Below, in pieces: positions 45,993 through 57,221 of a stretch of DNA of 64,000 bases. A model generated the notes under the pieces. It worked only from the letters and a program-made list of their open reading frames with translations. It did no database searches and was not told the origin of the DNA. The position numbers were made by a program, and so were the translations under genes. Position 1 is the first letter of the stretch, and every line of letters begins with the position of its first letter. Source of the DNA: Zhengitettix transpicula (Eukaryota > Arthropoda > Insecta > Orthoptera > Tetrigidae); NCBI GenBank assembly GCA_037074705.1, contig CM073595.1, positions 28,239,501-28,303,500 of the forward strand, in the 5' to 3' direction.

Positions 45993-46300
45993 CTATTTGA
46001 TGGAGCCGTAGTTGTTGGCCTGGCCGTTGCGCAGAATCCTGAGGAAGGATCCGAGAACGAGAATGGTTTTGCGGTGCCTGTGGAAAATGGCGGTGTAGAG
46101 CGCCGAGCGCGTGGCTTTGCGGCTATCTTCGTCCGCCATGTTTCCTCGGTGAATTCTCGGCGGCGACTGCGAAGCCTGACCGGCGCATCTTCCTACGGCT
46201 TCACCTCCGTTTCTCAACCATGGTTTGTCGTCCGCGAGCTGCATTTACTTTCGGCGTGTTCTTACTTTCCGAAAATTCTAACGTAACCGCAGAGAACACA
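45993..46300 (-). other. GC-rich island with a possible small ORF or first exon
   Basis: GC content and CpG frequency rise sharply between about 45870 and 46300. On the minus strand an ATG at about 46139 in AAACATGGCGGACG context opens a 48-codon frame. It starts MADEDSRKATRSALYTAIF, has a basic middle (HRHRKT) and a hydrophobic LVLGSFLRIL, and stops at 45993. It could be a small protein, a first coding exon whose donor I cannot place, or promoter DNA with a chance frame. The opposite strand is also open over 117 codons, which argues for composition rather than coding. I do not recognise the product. Confidence 0.25.
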
Positions 46301-46319
46301 CGTCTGCCTTCAGATATGG

Positions 46320-47709
46320 ACATCGAATACTACGAACGTGTTACATCAGTGTGGAAGCAGATAATATTTGCAAACTTGTAAATAAAATTACGTGTATTAC
46401 GCGGTCCTTAAAATTATATTTTGTTTGGAGTATAAGGAGATCTTCCACATATGGACATTTTTCCTATCGATAAAACAGTGGACCTCCGGACAGTTGTTCT
46501 CGTTCAGAAATCTGAACGCGTGAATCATTTCTCCTGCTTCAGCTCATTTCCAAGGTGTCGCCACCGTCGAACTCTTCATGTCCTGGTCACAGTGAATGAT
46601 GTGATGCCAGGACCTACAGAACCGTGATCCTTTGCTTGACTCCATTCCAACACGGAAGCGGGAATATATATATGTATACATATTGTAAATTTTACTAAAT
46701 TTAATTTTATTATTGTGGTAAAATGAAAAAAATATATTATTTTTACATTCTATTTTACTTTCGTGAAAAACAATAATTTACCTACTCTATAAACGTTTAC
46801 TAATTGTTTGGTTTAGCCAAATTTAGAGTTTACGTAACTGTTGGAACAAAACTTTTAGCTCAAGTTTAACTTTTCTTAACTACACTTCCCTTAATATGTT
46901 CATGAGTCAATTGACAAAATGTAATTTTTTGAATCCCCCCACGTAATACATTTTCTCGCTTTATATTAGTAATTGAGAATGTCCCGCGTTTGCTCTCTAT
47001 GGTATAACGTAAGCCTATCCTTGCTTTCACTTGAGAGGAAACTGTTCGTCAACATTTAATTAGTTATTTTTTTAAAAAAATCTGATGTTTTCAAGTCAAA
47101 ATCTTCAACGCAATTCGTTATTTCCCGGGAAAGGCCGTCGACAATTATCATGTAATAAATTTTACGCGTTGTAAACGTAGTCGGATTACACCTCGTCCTA
47201 CTGATGGTTAAAAGCGTGCTACACAATCGATTTTTTAATAGCGCCTTGTTTGTAAAATCGGGTAGATCGCAGTTAACTTTCTTAAGAATCCCGACAATGT
47301 AGTCACGTGCACGTCCTCACACCTGAGGTCAGGCTTTAAGAGCGTCGAGGATGTTTTACAGATGTTGTCTTGCGTAAGGACGAAATTCGATTCCGGACAA
47401 CGTGTATTGCTGACACGTTCATGCTGTGATCAGGGACAGTTATTTTGACTATTTGAAACGTCAGCCTATCGCTCTTATGTTTCTCATAGACTAACCCATG
47501 ATTTCATTGATACTTTTTCATCAAATCAGACAATGAACCCCTTCCAAAAATATATATATATATCAGAGCGGCGGCGACGCGGATTTCCGTGAGAGCTCGA
47601 TCTTTCCGGGGCAAGTGATTGGCGGCGGCTGAAAGCGAATAAAGCGTGGAGGGAAAATGGCGATCGTTCGACGTGAAGCTGAGGCGGTGAAGGGAATAAA
47701 GACGCAGAT
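46320..47709. other. Intergenic, downstream of Arl6
   Basis: No gene seen. It should hold the Arl6 3' UTR at its right end. A short TA run lies at about 47549-47563. Confidence 0.4.
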
Positions 47710-48337
47710 CTATGTGACGAGCTCTCTGATCTGCTGCGTGAGCCACTCGACGCCCTGCTGGAGCCCTTCCCCCGTGAGGGCGTTGCTGGAGCAGATGTGC
47801 CACGGCTTGTCCTTGATGCCTTCCAGCCCCAGCGCCGCCGCGATCTTGACGCCGGACAAGGCGTCGCGCACGTCCATCTTGTTGGCGAAGAACAGGATGG
47901 GGATTCTGCGGGAAGCGACGTCGGGATGCTGCAGCAGGAGATGCAGCTCCTCTCGCACGACGACGAGGCGCAGCCGGTCGCTGCTGTCCACGACGAAGAT
48001 GACGCCCTGGCAGTCCCTGTAGTAGTGCTCCCACAGGTCCCGGTATCTGCCGTGGCCAGACATGTCCAGCGCCGTGAAGCCCACGTCCTCGTCTGCACAC
48101 AAACAGCGTCATTCACCCTACGTCTCTCTCACTGACACACACACACAGTCTCTACTTACTTCGGAACTTCTCCACGTTGAATCCGACCGTCGGCACGATC
48201 TCGTGAGCCTTCTCTTCTTCGTTTTTAAAGTGATTTATAACGGTAGATTTGCCGCTGTTGTTTAATCCCACAACCAAAACGTTGACTTCTCTCTTTTTGA
48301 ATCTAAATAAATTTGACAGTCTTTCCCAGAGCCCCAT
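47710..48337 (-). CDS. Arl6: ADP-ribosylation factor-like GTPase 6 (BBS3), 2 exons
   Basis: Exon 1 is 48337-48160 and exon 2 is 48092-47710, with a 67-base GT-AG intron. Together they give 186 residues, the same length as vertebrate ARL6. Arl6 in its GTP form recruits the BBSome coat to membranes at the ciliary base. Seen: an N-terminal amphipathic segment ([18 protein letters not shown]), P-loop GLNNSGKST, switch 2 [27 protein letters not shown], guanine motif [24 protein letters not shown], and the C-terminal end. All nucleotide-binding motifs are intact, so the gene looks functional. Exon 2 is strongly GC-rich whereas exon 1 is near the regional average. Its presence suggests that this animal keeps BBSome-bearing cilia (sensory neurons, sperm). 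Confidence 0.95.
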
Positions 48338-48779
48338 GTCGTCAGCAGTATTTCACCTAAGAAAATGGAAATTATTAATTGAAAATAATTGCAATGTTTC
48401 AAGAAATAAAAGTATAATTTTTGATTTTCAACTTTGTTAATAATGTTGAATCAATTTTATCGGATATTCCAATTGTCCAGAAAATAAGAAATTGACAGAC
48501 GGGGAACTCGCGTATTTCCTTAATGAGCATAACTTCGACAGTGCTTGGGAGTCGGAGGCAATAAAGTGTTTTCGTTCATCCACAAAGAAGGATATTACAG
48601 TGGTGAAGTCTACGGAGACGATCGCTAATTAGGTTTGTTTCGCACATGTGTTGGTGTTAATTCGCCACTTGAATTATGAGGCGGCAACAATAAGAAAAGA
48701 TTAGCGAAAAACAAAAATAGTCTTTGCGTTCACCAGGCCTAGGTTCCGTGAAAAATTGTTATATTTTCGTTAAATATTA
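48338..48779 (-). other. Upstream region of Arl6
   Basis: Contains the presumed 5' UTR and promoter of Arl6 on the minus strand. No other feature recognised. Confidence 0.4.
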
Positions 48780-49313
48780 GACCAGCTGTGGTGTAGTGGT
48801 CAGCGTCATTGCCTCGCTTCAAAGAGGTATCGGGTTTGAATGTTTGTCTCTTCCATGACCACGCGTCACATTAAACTCCAGAATAGTCTGATAGTCGTCC
48901 GGGTGGTGCGCGGAGTTCTGGGCCTGCTTGTGATGTGGGAAGGAATTGGAGAGACCAGTGCGGGACGAAGACAAAATTCGTCTGCGGTCGCATACGGCAA
49001 GACTTGTCCGCTGTTCCTATTGGGACAGGTCGTGGTCGAGGTATGATGGAGTGGGGAATGCTGCGTCCCCACAGGAAATCCCACTCCAGTATTGGGAAGG
49101 ACGTGGGACAAGTACCAAGAGCCCGACCTACCTGATGCTAATTTCTCTGCGAGTTTGCCTACAGCACATTTAGGGGAATCCCGGGAACCCTAGCTACCCC
49201 ATGCCTAATTTTCCCTCCCGTAAGTATCTCCTTATTCTATCACTTCCTATGTAAGGAGAGAGGCCACCACCGTAATTTATGTAGCCTGGCACTCAAAAAA
49301 AATATAAAAAAAG
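48780..49313 (+). mobile_element. tRNA-derived SINE (third family), about 530 bp
   Basis: Starts with a tRNA-like head: A box region TGTGGTGTAGTGGTC (48787-48801) and worn B box GGGTTTGAATG (48832-48842). A GC-rich body follows, with a stem-like stretch around GGGGAATGCTGCGTCCCCAC, and it ends with an A-rich tail (AAAAAAAATATAAAAAAAG, near 49295-49313). Composition differs from the AT-rich flank. ORFs over it are chance products of the GC-rich body. Confidence 0.65.
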
Positions 49314-49539
49314 CAAACAGTTAAAGCAAAGTATGAGCGACAAGTCGCGGTATAGACAGAGAAATTACAGCTTTGGTGTATGCGGGTTCATCGAAAAAGA
49401 ATGCCGGGATTTTACAAACTTAATAAAATATTGTTAAACTTACGGAAATAATTCTTGTCTTGAAATGTAGTGAAAGAAAGTAAGTTTTTCCTCCGCTCAC
49501 TAGATGACGTTGCTAGTCCTCTCAAGTATCGCATTTTCT

Positions 49540-50505
49540 CTCTGCAGTTATTATTTCAGTCTGAATTCGTGCGCCGAGAGATGTGAACCGTGCAACAGAT
49601 TTGTGTTGTGGTTTGCAGAATTTAAATCCGTTGTAGCAGTGCAACGTTTTGGCGTACGTTACATCCCGGAGAAAAGATTCCAGATGATAGAGCTTTGAAT
49701 CGACGGATGAAACAATTCAAATCAGCTGGAATAATATGAAAAGGTCTGTCTCTACGACGACCAAGCACTTTAGAAATGTCGAACGCATCCCTGTATTAGA
49801 AGTCCTAAAAAGTCTGTAACTCGTCGAAGTTTATCATTGCGAATTCCGAAAACTACCATTCAAAACGTCCTTCATAAGCGTTTACGACTCCGTACCTACA
49901 AGATTCAGTTGAGGCATGAGATCGAGCCTGATGAGTTGAATTTGATACTTTTATGCTGTTGAAAGCTTCTTAAATCGCATTCTTTTCACAGACAGGCGAC
50001 ATATCAATTGGTGTGTCAGTCGTCAATATTGTCTGTCGTATTTGGGGATCCCAGCAACCGACTGAAATCCACCAGTACGTTCGTCGTTATCCAAAAGTGA
50101 ATTGTGGCCTGCTCAACGATCGCGTTGTTCTTCACAGAGAGCAGCATAACCGGAAACATCTATGACGATTTGCCGGAAATGTATGTCTTTCCACAAAATG
50201 ATGATTTGGAAGCTGTAAATGGGGAAAAGAGAACGGAGCTCCTCCTCGAGGATTGGACGAGATGGCCCAATTCCGTGGCCTGCACGAAGCCTCTACCCTG
50301 CCTTGCGCCTCTTGACTTTTTCTTCAGGACATATATTAATAACATTATGTACAGTTAAAGAATTACTGATATCAGCTACCTAAAACGTCGAATAATAGCC
50401 GCAACTGTAACTCCAGAGATGCTTCGCAGGGCATGGAGTGAGATTGACTATCGTCTGGATGTCTGTACAGTCACTAATGGTGCATATATTAACACGTATT
50501 GAAAT
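49540..50505 (+). pseudogene. Decayed mariner/Tc3-like transposase
   Basis: Frames along the plus strand carry pieces of one transposase type common in insects. An N-terminal helix-turn-helix part (FVLWFAEFKSVVAVQRFGV, 49590-49650) is followed by SPKKSVTRRSLSLRIPKTTI and VLHKRLRLRTYKIQLRHEI (about 49798-49926). Next come SSITGNIYDDLPEMYVFPQ (about 50137-50194) and APLDFFFRTYINNIMYS (50306-50356), matching the family's SPDLTPLDFFLWGYIK block. The end reads VTPEMLRRAWSEIDYRLDVC near 50411-50470, then NGAYINTY and a stop. Internal deletions and stops are numerous and the first catalytic Asp region is largely lost. No terminal repeats were identified. Confidence 0.75.
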
Positions 50506-53500
50506 GGGTATAAAACTTTGTACCTCTCTTAATATTTTAGTACTAAATTTCTCTTCACAAGTCTATTTATTTGCGTGATACAAATTTGTAATCCCGGCAC
50601 TCTTTTTCGACGATCCTGATCCTGCAGAATGACTCGTAGCTATCTTCTTTACTTGCATTTTAGTGCTGGATCGGGCTAAAATGCACGTTAACGAGGCGAA
50701 TTTGGGAAACGGAAAACTACTTGCTTTGCTAAAGAACAGTATCATTATCGTTGCAAATACTTCGCTAAATGTATGAGTGTGATAGTAGCACCAATATCAT
50801 TAAACAACGTGAGACGGAGGTAACTAATTTTTAAATGATAGCTCAGGATGATAAGGAATCTGTCTACAATGAAAGCTTAACGATGATTCGATCGCAAGTG
50901 ACTTTCGTAAGGCGGAATACACAGGGATTTTGTTGGACTTTGAGAAAACTGCACGTGCCTTGGTAAGACTTCCCGATTATAGACGAGCTGCACGTGACTA
51001 CGTGAAGACGGAGCGGAGCGAAGTGGGGATCAAATCAATGTTGCTGCACGGCACACGATTCCCTGGATACCGAAATGTCGCAACACCACTGGTGTTCAAA
51101 GTCCTTTCTTAAGGCTCCCTTACATGATCAATACATTGATTTAGTCTAACAATAACATTGGCGAAAATTTAAATGGCACTCATCACTGTATCTTGCTCTT
51201 TTATTAGTGATGAAACCATTGCCTTTAGATTCCCAAAATATCTGTAATCATCCACGACTTCAGTTCCCCAACCAGCACTTGCAAACTCTCCTTTGTGTAT
51301 TCAAGTGCCACAGCCAACAAAATTAGATTAATAGATTCACAATCACTCGTTGCAGAAATCTTACGACCTCATAACTCACAATATTGACCGTGTAACGCAG
51401 GTTTTAGAGCAGCCGTGTTAATAAACTCTTTTACTAACCTGTCCCCGAGCAATTAATCTTAATTCATGTATTGCTACCACTAAAGAATTGCGTATTAAAG
51501 ATATAATTATGTTGAACTACACATGCACACTACATAAAAAGCTTTTCCAACATCAATTTCATTGTGAATTAATATCAGACATACGTAAACAATTCAGCCA
51601 ATATGCCATACGACCCAAAAAGTTTCTCCGACATTGGTTTAATTGTTTATTTATTCTTTTATCTTCTCCAACGTTCCCACAGACTTTTCATAACTAACAG
51701 TGGCCCGTTGGTTCAGCTAGCCCAGTGCTAAAAACTGTAAAGTCGTCTGTTAATTCATAAAAATTCCCTATTAAACTAATCCAAGTATTATCAAGTATGA
51801 TAAAGTAAAACAAACACATACTTCAATATCTGTACTTTTGAATTGAATCCATTTGTGTATGTGATGACACTAAGTTGCAATCACTCTGCTAAAGTCTCAT
51901 CTTGTCCATAACCTTGGCTCCCAAGCGGTATTATATATTCTTCTAATTAATTATTGTAAAATACAAATAACTTAACGTCTGTTTTTTATTTAATGCGATA
52001 AATTAACTACCCTTTTTAAACAGACATAAAAAATATTTTATTCAACACATTTCCGTGCCTTTTTATACTTTCATAAGGTTTTAAATCATTTGTGATTTGG
52101 AATATTTTTTGTACTTTAAACCATTTATTACAAATAATTCTGTTACCATAGAAACATAACAAACAACCTGATGAAAGTCCAAAAAGGTACTGAAACATCT
52201 TTGTGTTGAAGAAAATAATTTTCAATGTCAGTAAAAAAAGATCATTCTTTTATTTAATTTACTGTAAAATATATTGTAAATTTACAAAATCCACTGCAGG
52301 CTACGACTTAAGATATTTTATAAATGTTAAATATACATTACTCTGAAACTATTGATCCTAGGGTATGGCACATTCAGTACTATAATGTGATTGAAATTAT
52401 ATGGCCTTTAGCTGTTATTTCCCCAGAGGTGAGACCTCGAATCTGTCAATCATAACGCTTACAATTAAGGGCTGGACAAGCAGTGTTGCTGAACAATCGC
52501 CATGTATTCTACAGTTTTCATCTAATTTTAATCACATCATTAATTATTATAAGTAATCATTCAACACTGATGTCCTTCCATAGTAACCTGAGCTTACCCA
52601 AATACAGAAATTCACATGAACCTTGTATTTCCTGGGACTTTCTCTTGAGATTGTTATAAGTGAACACTTAGGTATATTCCACCAACTTCCTATAGATGTT
52701 AGACAGTGTGTGTTCACATGTCATCAAAATATTGACAATATCATTCAAATTTTGATTATTTGGATGTATAAATATGATTCATGCTACATATGTTCCATTC
52801 TGCCTATGAAAGTATTTGGACCACCAAATATAATAAAAGAATTATTTACCATTAAAATTGAGTTCACATCCCAAGCATTTATTGATTCCCACAATTTAAC
52901 CCATATTATTTTCATATCATACACAGAACCTATGATCAAACTGTTATTACATAAGAAACCAATTAGGATAACTCTTTTGAAAATGTTTTAGTTTTCTGAT
53001 ATATAATTGAAAACGTATAATCAAAGATCAGCTTTTATGAATGGCATTAATTAAATAAACGGGTTAACAAATCCATATCTACACTATTAAAATGCAAACT
53101 AATAATTTAATATACATATCTGACCTGTAAGAAATACAAATGTGAACTTTAGACATGTCCAATAGGTGTGAATGTAAATGTTCCAAATTTGAAATCATCC
53201 CTGTACACAGTGATGTTATCAAGAATAAAGAGTATACCAGAAGTGCGAACAGACAACCTAACAATTGAAAGACAATGACAACACTTCGTCAAATATCACA
53301 TAAGACATTGTACACCAACAATAATGATGCTTATACAAACATTCTGGATGTGTGACAATGAATAAAGAACCTACCATGTCTATCACACAAGCACTGGATT
53401 TTAACTTATTCCCATACATTCACAAAAACATTGCAAGATGGAAACTAAATTTAAACCACTCTGTACAAGTAGGCTTTTCTTAACATCAATATCATTCCCC

Positions 53501-55921
53501 TTCCCACTCTAAATACAGAAAAGGGTAAGATGATAACATATATTCTATACCTGTGTTGATTAAAAATGAAGTCAAAATTAAATTTTTCACAATAAATCAA
53601 TTTTAATTTCATTGCCACTTTAGTCGTATACATTAATCAAGCCGTGATCCAAACATTAGGTTTCAAAAAGCACACATGTTCTTCCAAATAGGCATTGTAC
53701 CTAATTAAAGACTTGAAATTTACTCTGCCTAATAAGACACAACATGAAACATACTACTTAAATTTAGAAATTTCTTCATTCTTTCATTTATATAAATACA
53801 AATTATAATTCCAATTCGTAGAAAAACTTTAAGCTATATGCAGTGCAAGAAGGAGTGAGTGTGCGTGCAAAATTCCACTTTATTTACCAAATATATTTAT
53901 TTCATTTGTGTATTAAAGTGTGACGTGATATGTGCACTCATGCTTGACATTTCCTGTAATGTTACCTTAACAAAAATAAATATATTATTTTTAAACTATC
54001 TGTAAAAGTTAAAACGCCGACTTATTTCAAATTATGATGAATCATTTCAATTGACAGTAGCTTGTTGACGATGTAAAATTGTGTTGTTTACTTCAAAGAT
54101 CTTAAGCAATAGATATTTTAAATTAAACGAAAGACAAACGTCCACATGTGTTCGACGATTAAATTTTTAAACCGTGTTAAAGGTATGTTGCGAAGGTTAA
54201 TTTTTCGTTGTTACTAAATCAATATAATTATTTAATAATTTATATTCCTATTATTATGTCATAAGTCCACGAGACTTATTGACACGGTAATCGGAAAGTA
54301 CCGCTTTTGACTTTAGTGATTTCATGCCACTAGTTTCTGATTTCATAGTATTATAGAATCACAAGAAACTCAGAGAATCATAGTGAAATATTTTGTGTTG
54401 TTGCACGAGGAAAGTAGACAATTATTCCTGATTAATTTGTGAGTATTTTCACACTCGTGTCCACCCTATGCCTGAATAAATACGAATTGCTGTCACGAAT
54501 AAGCACCGGAAAGTTTCAAGACATTTTAGAAGATTTAAATAATGTACTTTTATTTATTTTCCCAGACATACTGTCAAAGTCTACTGCGGAAGAATCAAGT
54601 CAATATTTTGTCAGAGGAAACAGGAACACAAAAGAAATTAATTATGAAAGGCAAAAAATATTCATTGTTGAATCAAGAATGTGTGAAAAGGTTAGAAACC
54701 ATTAGATTAGTCGCAGAAGCAAGGCTTCAACGACGTGGATAGCATATTTCGTCGGAGTGGGGGGGGGGGCGCATTCTATAAATTTATATACTTGATGTTA
54801 AATTTGGAAACAATAGATATACTGTTTTAAGATTAGAGAAGTTTATTATAAATAAAACCAAAAGAAGGAAGGTCTGCTTTTTTGTGGAACATATTCACAT
54901 TTTTATATTATTTTTTGATAAATTTGTTGAGGAACTCAAAAAGATAATAGTAAAACATTTGGTAGAAAAATAGCGTTATTTAACAAATCATAAATCACGT
55001 CCTTCATTTGGTAAGATGTATGGACCGAAGGATAGTTTAAGATTATATGATACCAATAAAGTAGTACTTCTGACTTGGACTACTTTGTTACTGGAATTCT
55101 ACAAAAGATATATTTTATAAGTGCTCGATTTGAAACTGCGTTTCTCAAGAAATTTTTATATTTCGTCAGGAGAAGTGATAAAATATGAGTCTAGCTAGAC
55201 GTCAATGCTTAAAATAATGAACTTACTTCATATTTCATCTATGGTATTGCACATCAGCAATTAATTAAAATTATAAGAATTAGCATGTGATACGCAACAA
55301 GAATACACATGGTGTTGTTGACGAGGTGACTGCGAAATTAACAGTTAAAAGTTCTTAATATTTCCAGTGCATATGTTTTAGAACCAACTTTTTTATATTA
55401 CATGTATTTAACTACAAGAACACATATCGGTTTGACTTGTTTGAGTAAACGGATCACCAAGCAGGCCGCGACAAAAATTATTTCAAAAGGGGTCCTAGAA
55501 TTTTCTGTATTATACAGAAAACGTGCGAATTTTTTTTTTTGGAAGAAGTTGCAAGTAAATTTTAGCCCGATGTTTCTTTCTCTTAACTCCCCTTTAGAAA
55601 GAATTACGCACAGATCTTTTAATTCCTATGAGACCAAATAAACTGTTCTGTTTTGTATGAATAATGTAAGCTTTTGTACAGTTATATTTTTATGTCAAAG
55701 TTTTGAAACTTGTTCACGATTATAATCGAACGGCGGCTTCCAATTAAGAATGGCGTTAGTTAATTTCGTCGAAAAAATATTGTAATTCTGAGCGTAATGA
55801 GCTGTATGAAAGTCTGACAAGTAACTGATAACTTCTGGAAGTAACTTATCACTGATAGTTTCAATTATTTTCTCAAATCGTATGTTGAATCCTTATTGCT
55901 CGGACAAAATACGTTAAGATA
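50506..55921. other. Intergenic, no gene recognised
   Basis: AT-rich with scattered short ORFs. One, at 54542-54742 (+), ends in a charged segment (VKRLETIRLVAEARLQRRG) and follows a pyrimidine-rich tract with CAG near 54565, so it could be a terminal exon. However, a second frame is open over the same bases and no upstream exon can be linked. A G-run (about ten G) lies at 54760. Confidence 0.35.
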
Positions 55922-57219
55922 CGAGGGTGAATCAAATATAAACAAGACTTATTTTTTTAAATATTTATTTTCATTTCAAACGCACAAACAATCATAGTTT
56001 ATTTTTCTACATAATTTCCTGATTTATAAACACATTTTTCCCAGCGTATAGGTAATTTTTTAATTCCTTCCACGTAAAAAGAGTCAGGTCGTGTTTGTAG
56101 CCAATTGCGCACATATGCTTCAACCTCATTATCGCTGTGGAATTTTTGCCCTCCCAAAGCTTCGTTGAGAGGACCAAAGACATGGAAGTCGCAGGGAGAC
56201 AGGTCTGGACTGTATGGAGGGTGTTCCAGTTTCTCCCAACCAATTGCTCCAATTTTTGTACGGTCAGGGCTGCTGTATGGGGGCGAGCATTGTCATGGAG
56301 GAGAATCACTTTTCTCATCGGAAGGTCTCGTCTTTTGCGGCGATATGCAAGTCTGACCTCAGTCAAAATTTGGCAGTAGTATGCCGCATTAATTGTTCTG
56401 CGCTCATGCAAAAAATCAAGGTGCAGCAGGCCACGCTGGTCAAAAAAAACGGTAGCCAAAACCTTGCCAGCCGATAATCGTGACTTGGCTTTCACTGGTC
56501 CGGTTTATCCTTTCTTCCTCCACTCCATACTCGCTTCTTTCGACTCAGGGGTGCAGTGATGCACCCACGTTTCATCACAGGTGACAATGTGAGAAAGAAA
56601 TGGGTCTCCTTCTTCCCGAAATCGTGCAAGAAGACGCTCACACACTTGAAAACGATTCAGCTTCTGGTCAACTGTGAGAAGGCGAGGAACCCACCTGGCA
56701 CACACCTTGCGATACCCTAGCTCCTCTGAGAGTATAGAGTAAGTGCTCCCATAACTTATTCCAACCTCAATTGCAATATCCTAAGTTGTTAGACGCCTAT
56801 CACCTTCAACAAGTTGACGAACACTGTCGATGTTGCCCGCTGTAATGCCGGTGCGGGGTCTGCGGTCATGGCTCTCATTTTCAACACGTTCACGGCCCTC
56901 CACGAACTGTTTATGCCAAGCAAACCCTCTAGCTCGCGACAGCGTCTCTTCCCCGAACTGTGCAGTCAATCTTCTCAAGATTTCGGCCGGTTTTACACCT
57001 TCTGCAGCTAAACACTTGATAACAATACGTTGCGCAATAGAGGGAGGTACCTCCTGCTCGGACATCGTAACGATGGACACTGAGCGAGTCTATGATGATG
57101 AGTCACGTGCTTCTCCCACTCCTGACAAACCAACCTAACAGCCAATAACAGCGGAACGTTCTTCCATCACTATTGCGCGCGCAGGTCCAAAAGTCTCGTT
57201 TATATTTGATTCAACCTCG
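55922..57219 (-). mobile_element. mariner element with paired terminal repeats
   Basis: A 1298-base element flanked by TA (55920-55921 and 57220-57221). The left end reads CGAGGGTGAATCAAATATAA... and the right end is its inverse; the 27-base terminal repeats differ at two positions. Size, TA target and single transposase frame on the minus strand fit the mariner family. The ends look usable but the transposase is broken, so any movement would need enzyme supplied from elsewhere. Confidence 0.92.
56007..57065 (-). pseudogene. mariner transposase, three lesions
   Basis: Minus strand, start likely at the ATG giving MSEQEVPPS. The N-terminal paired helix-turn-helix region reads IVIKCLAAEGVKPAEI...RRPRTG. 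Catalytic parts are VTCDETWVHH (first Asp), ILLHDNARPHT (second Asp) and HPPYSPDLSPCDFH (third Asp region). Lesions: an in-frame TAG after GDRRLTT (about 56781), an in-frame TAA after MEWRKKG (about 56505), and a one-base shift after KLEQLV (about 56235), beyond which the true frame continues to VEK near the element end. By my count about 35 residues separate the second and third Asp, with one uncertain because of the shift; mariners usually have 34. Confidence 0.88.
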
Positions 57220-57221
57220 TA

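Noticed and set aside
47504..48135. Long frames of 112-202 codons on both strands over Arl6 exon 2
   Set aside because: Products of GC-rich sequence. Only the frame ending at 47710 carries the GTPase motifs and joins exon 1 in phase.
19272..48337. A functional cluster linking Nmt with Arl6
   Set aside because: Opposite strands, 7.6 kb apart with repeats between. I know of no basis for treating Arl6 as an Nmt-dependent partner from this sequence; the neighbourhood looks incidental.
48780..48850. A tRNA gene
   Set aside because: Poor stem pairing, imperfect B box and a long body with an A-rich tail point to a SINE.
54439..54742. Terminal exon of an unknown gene
   Set aside because: Two frames are equally open, no upstream exon can be linked and there is no recognisable motif. 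Kept only as a remark in the intergenic entry.
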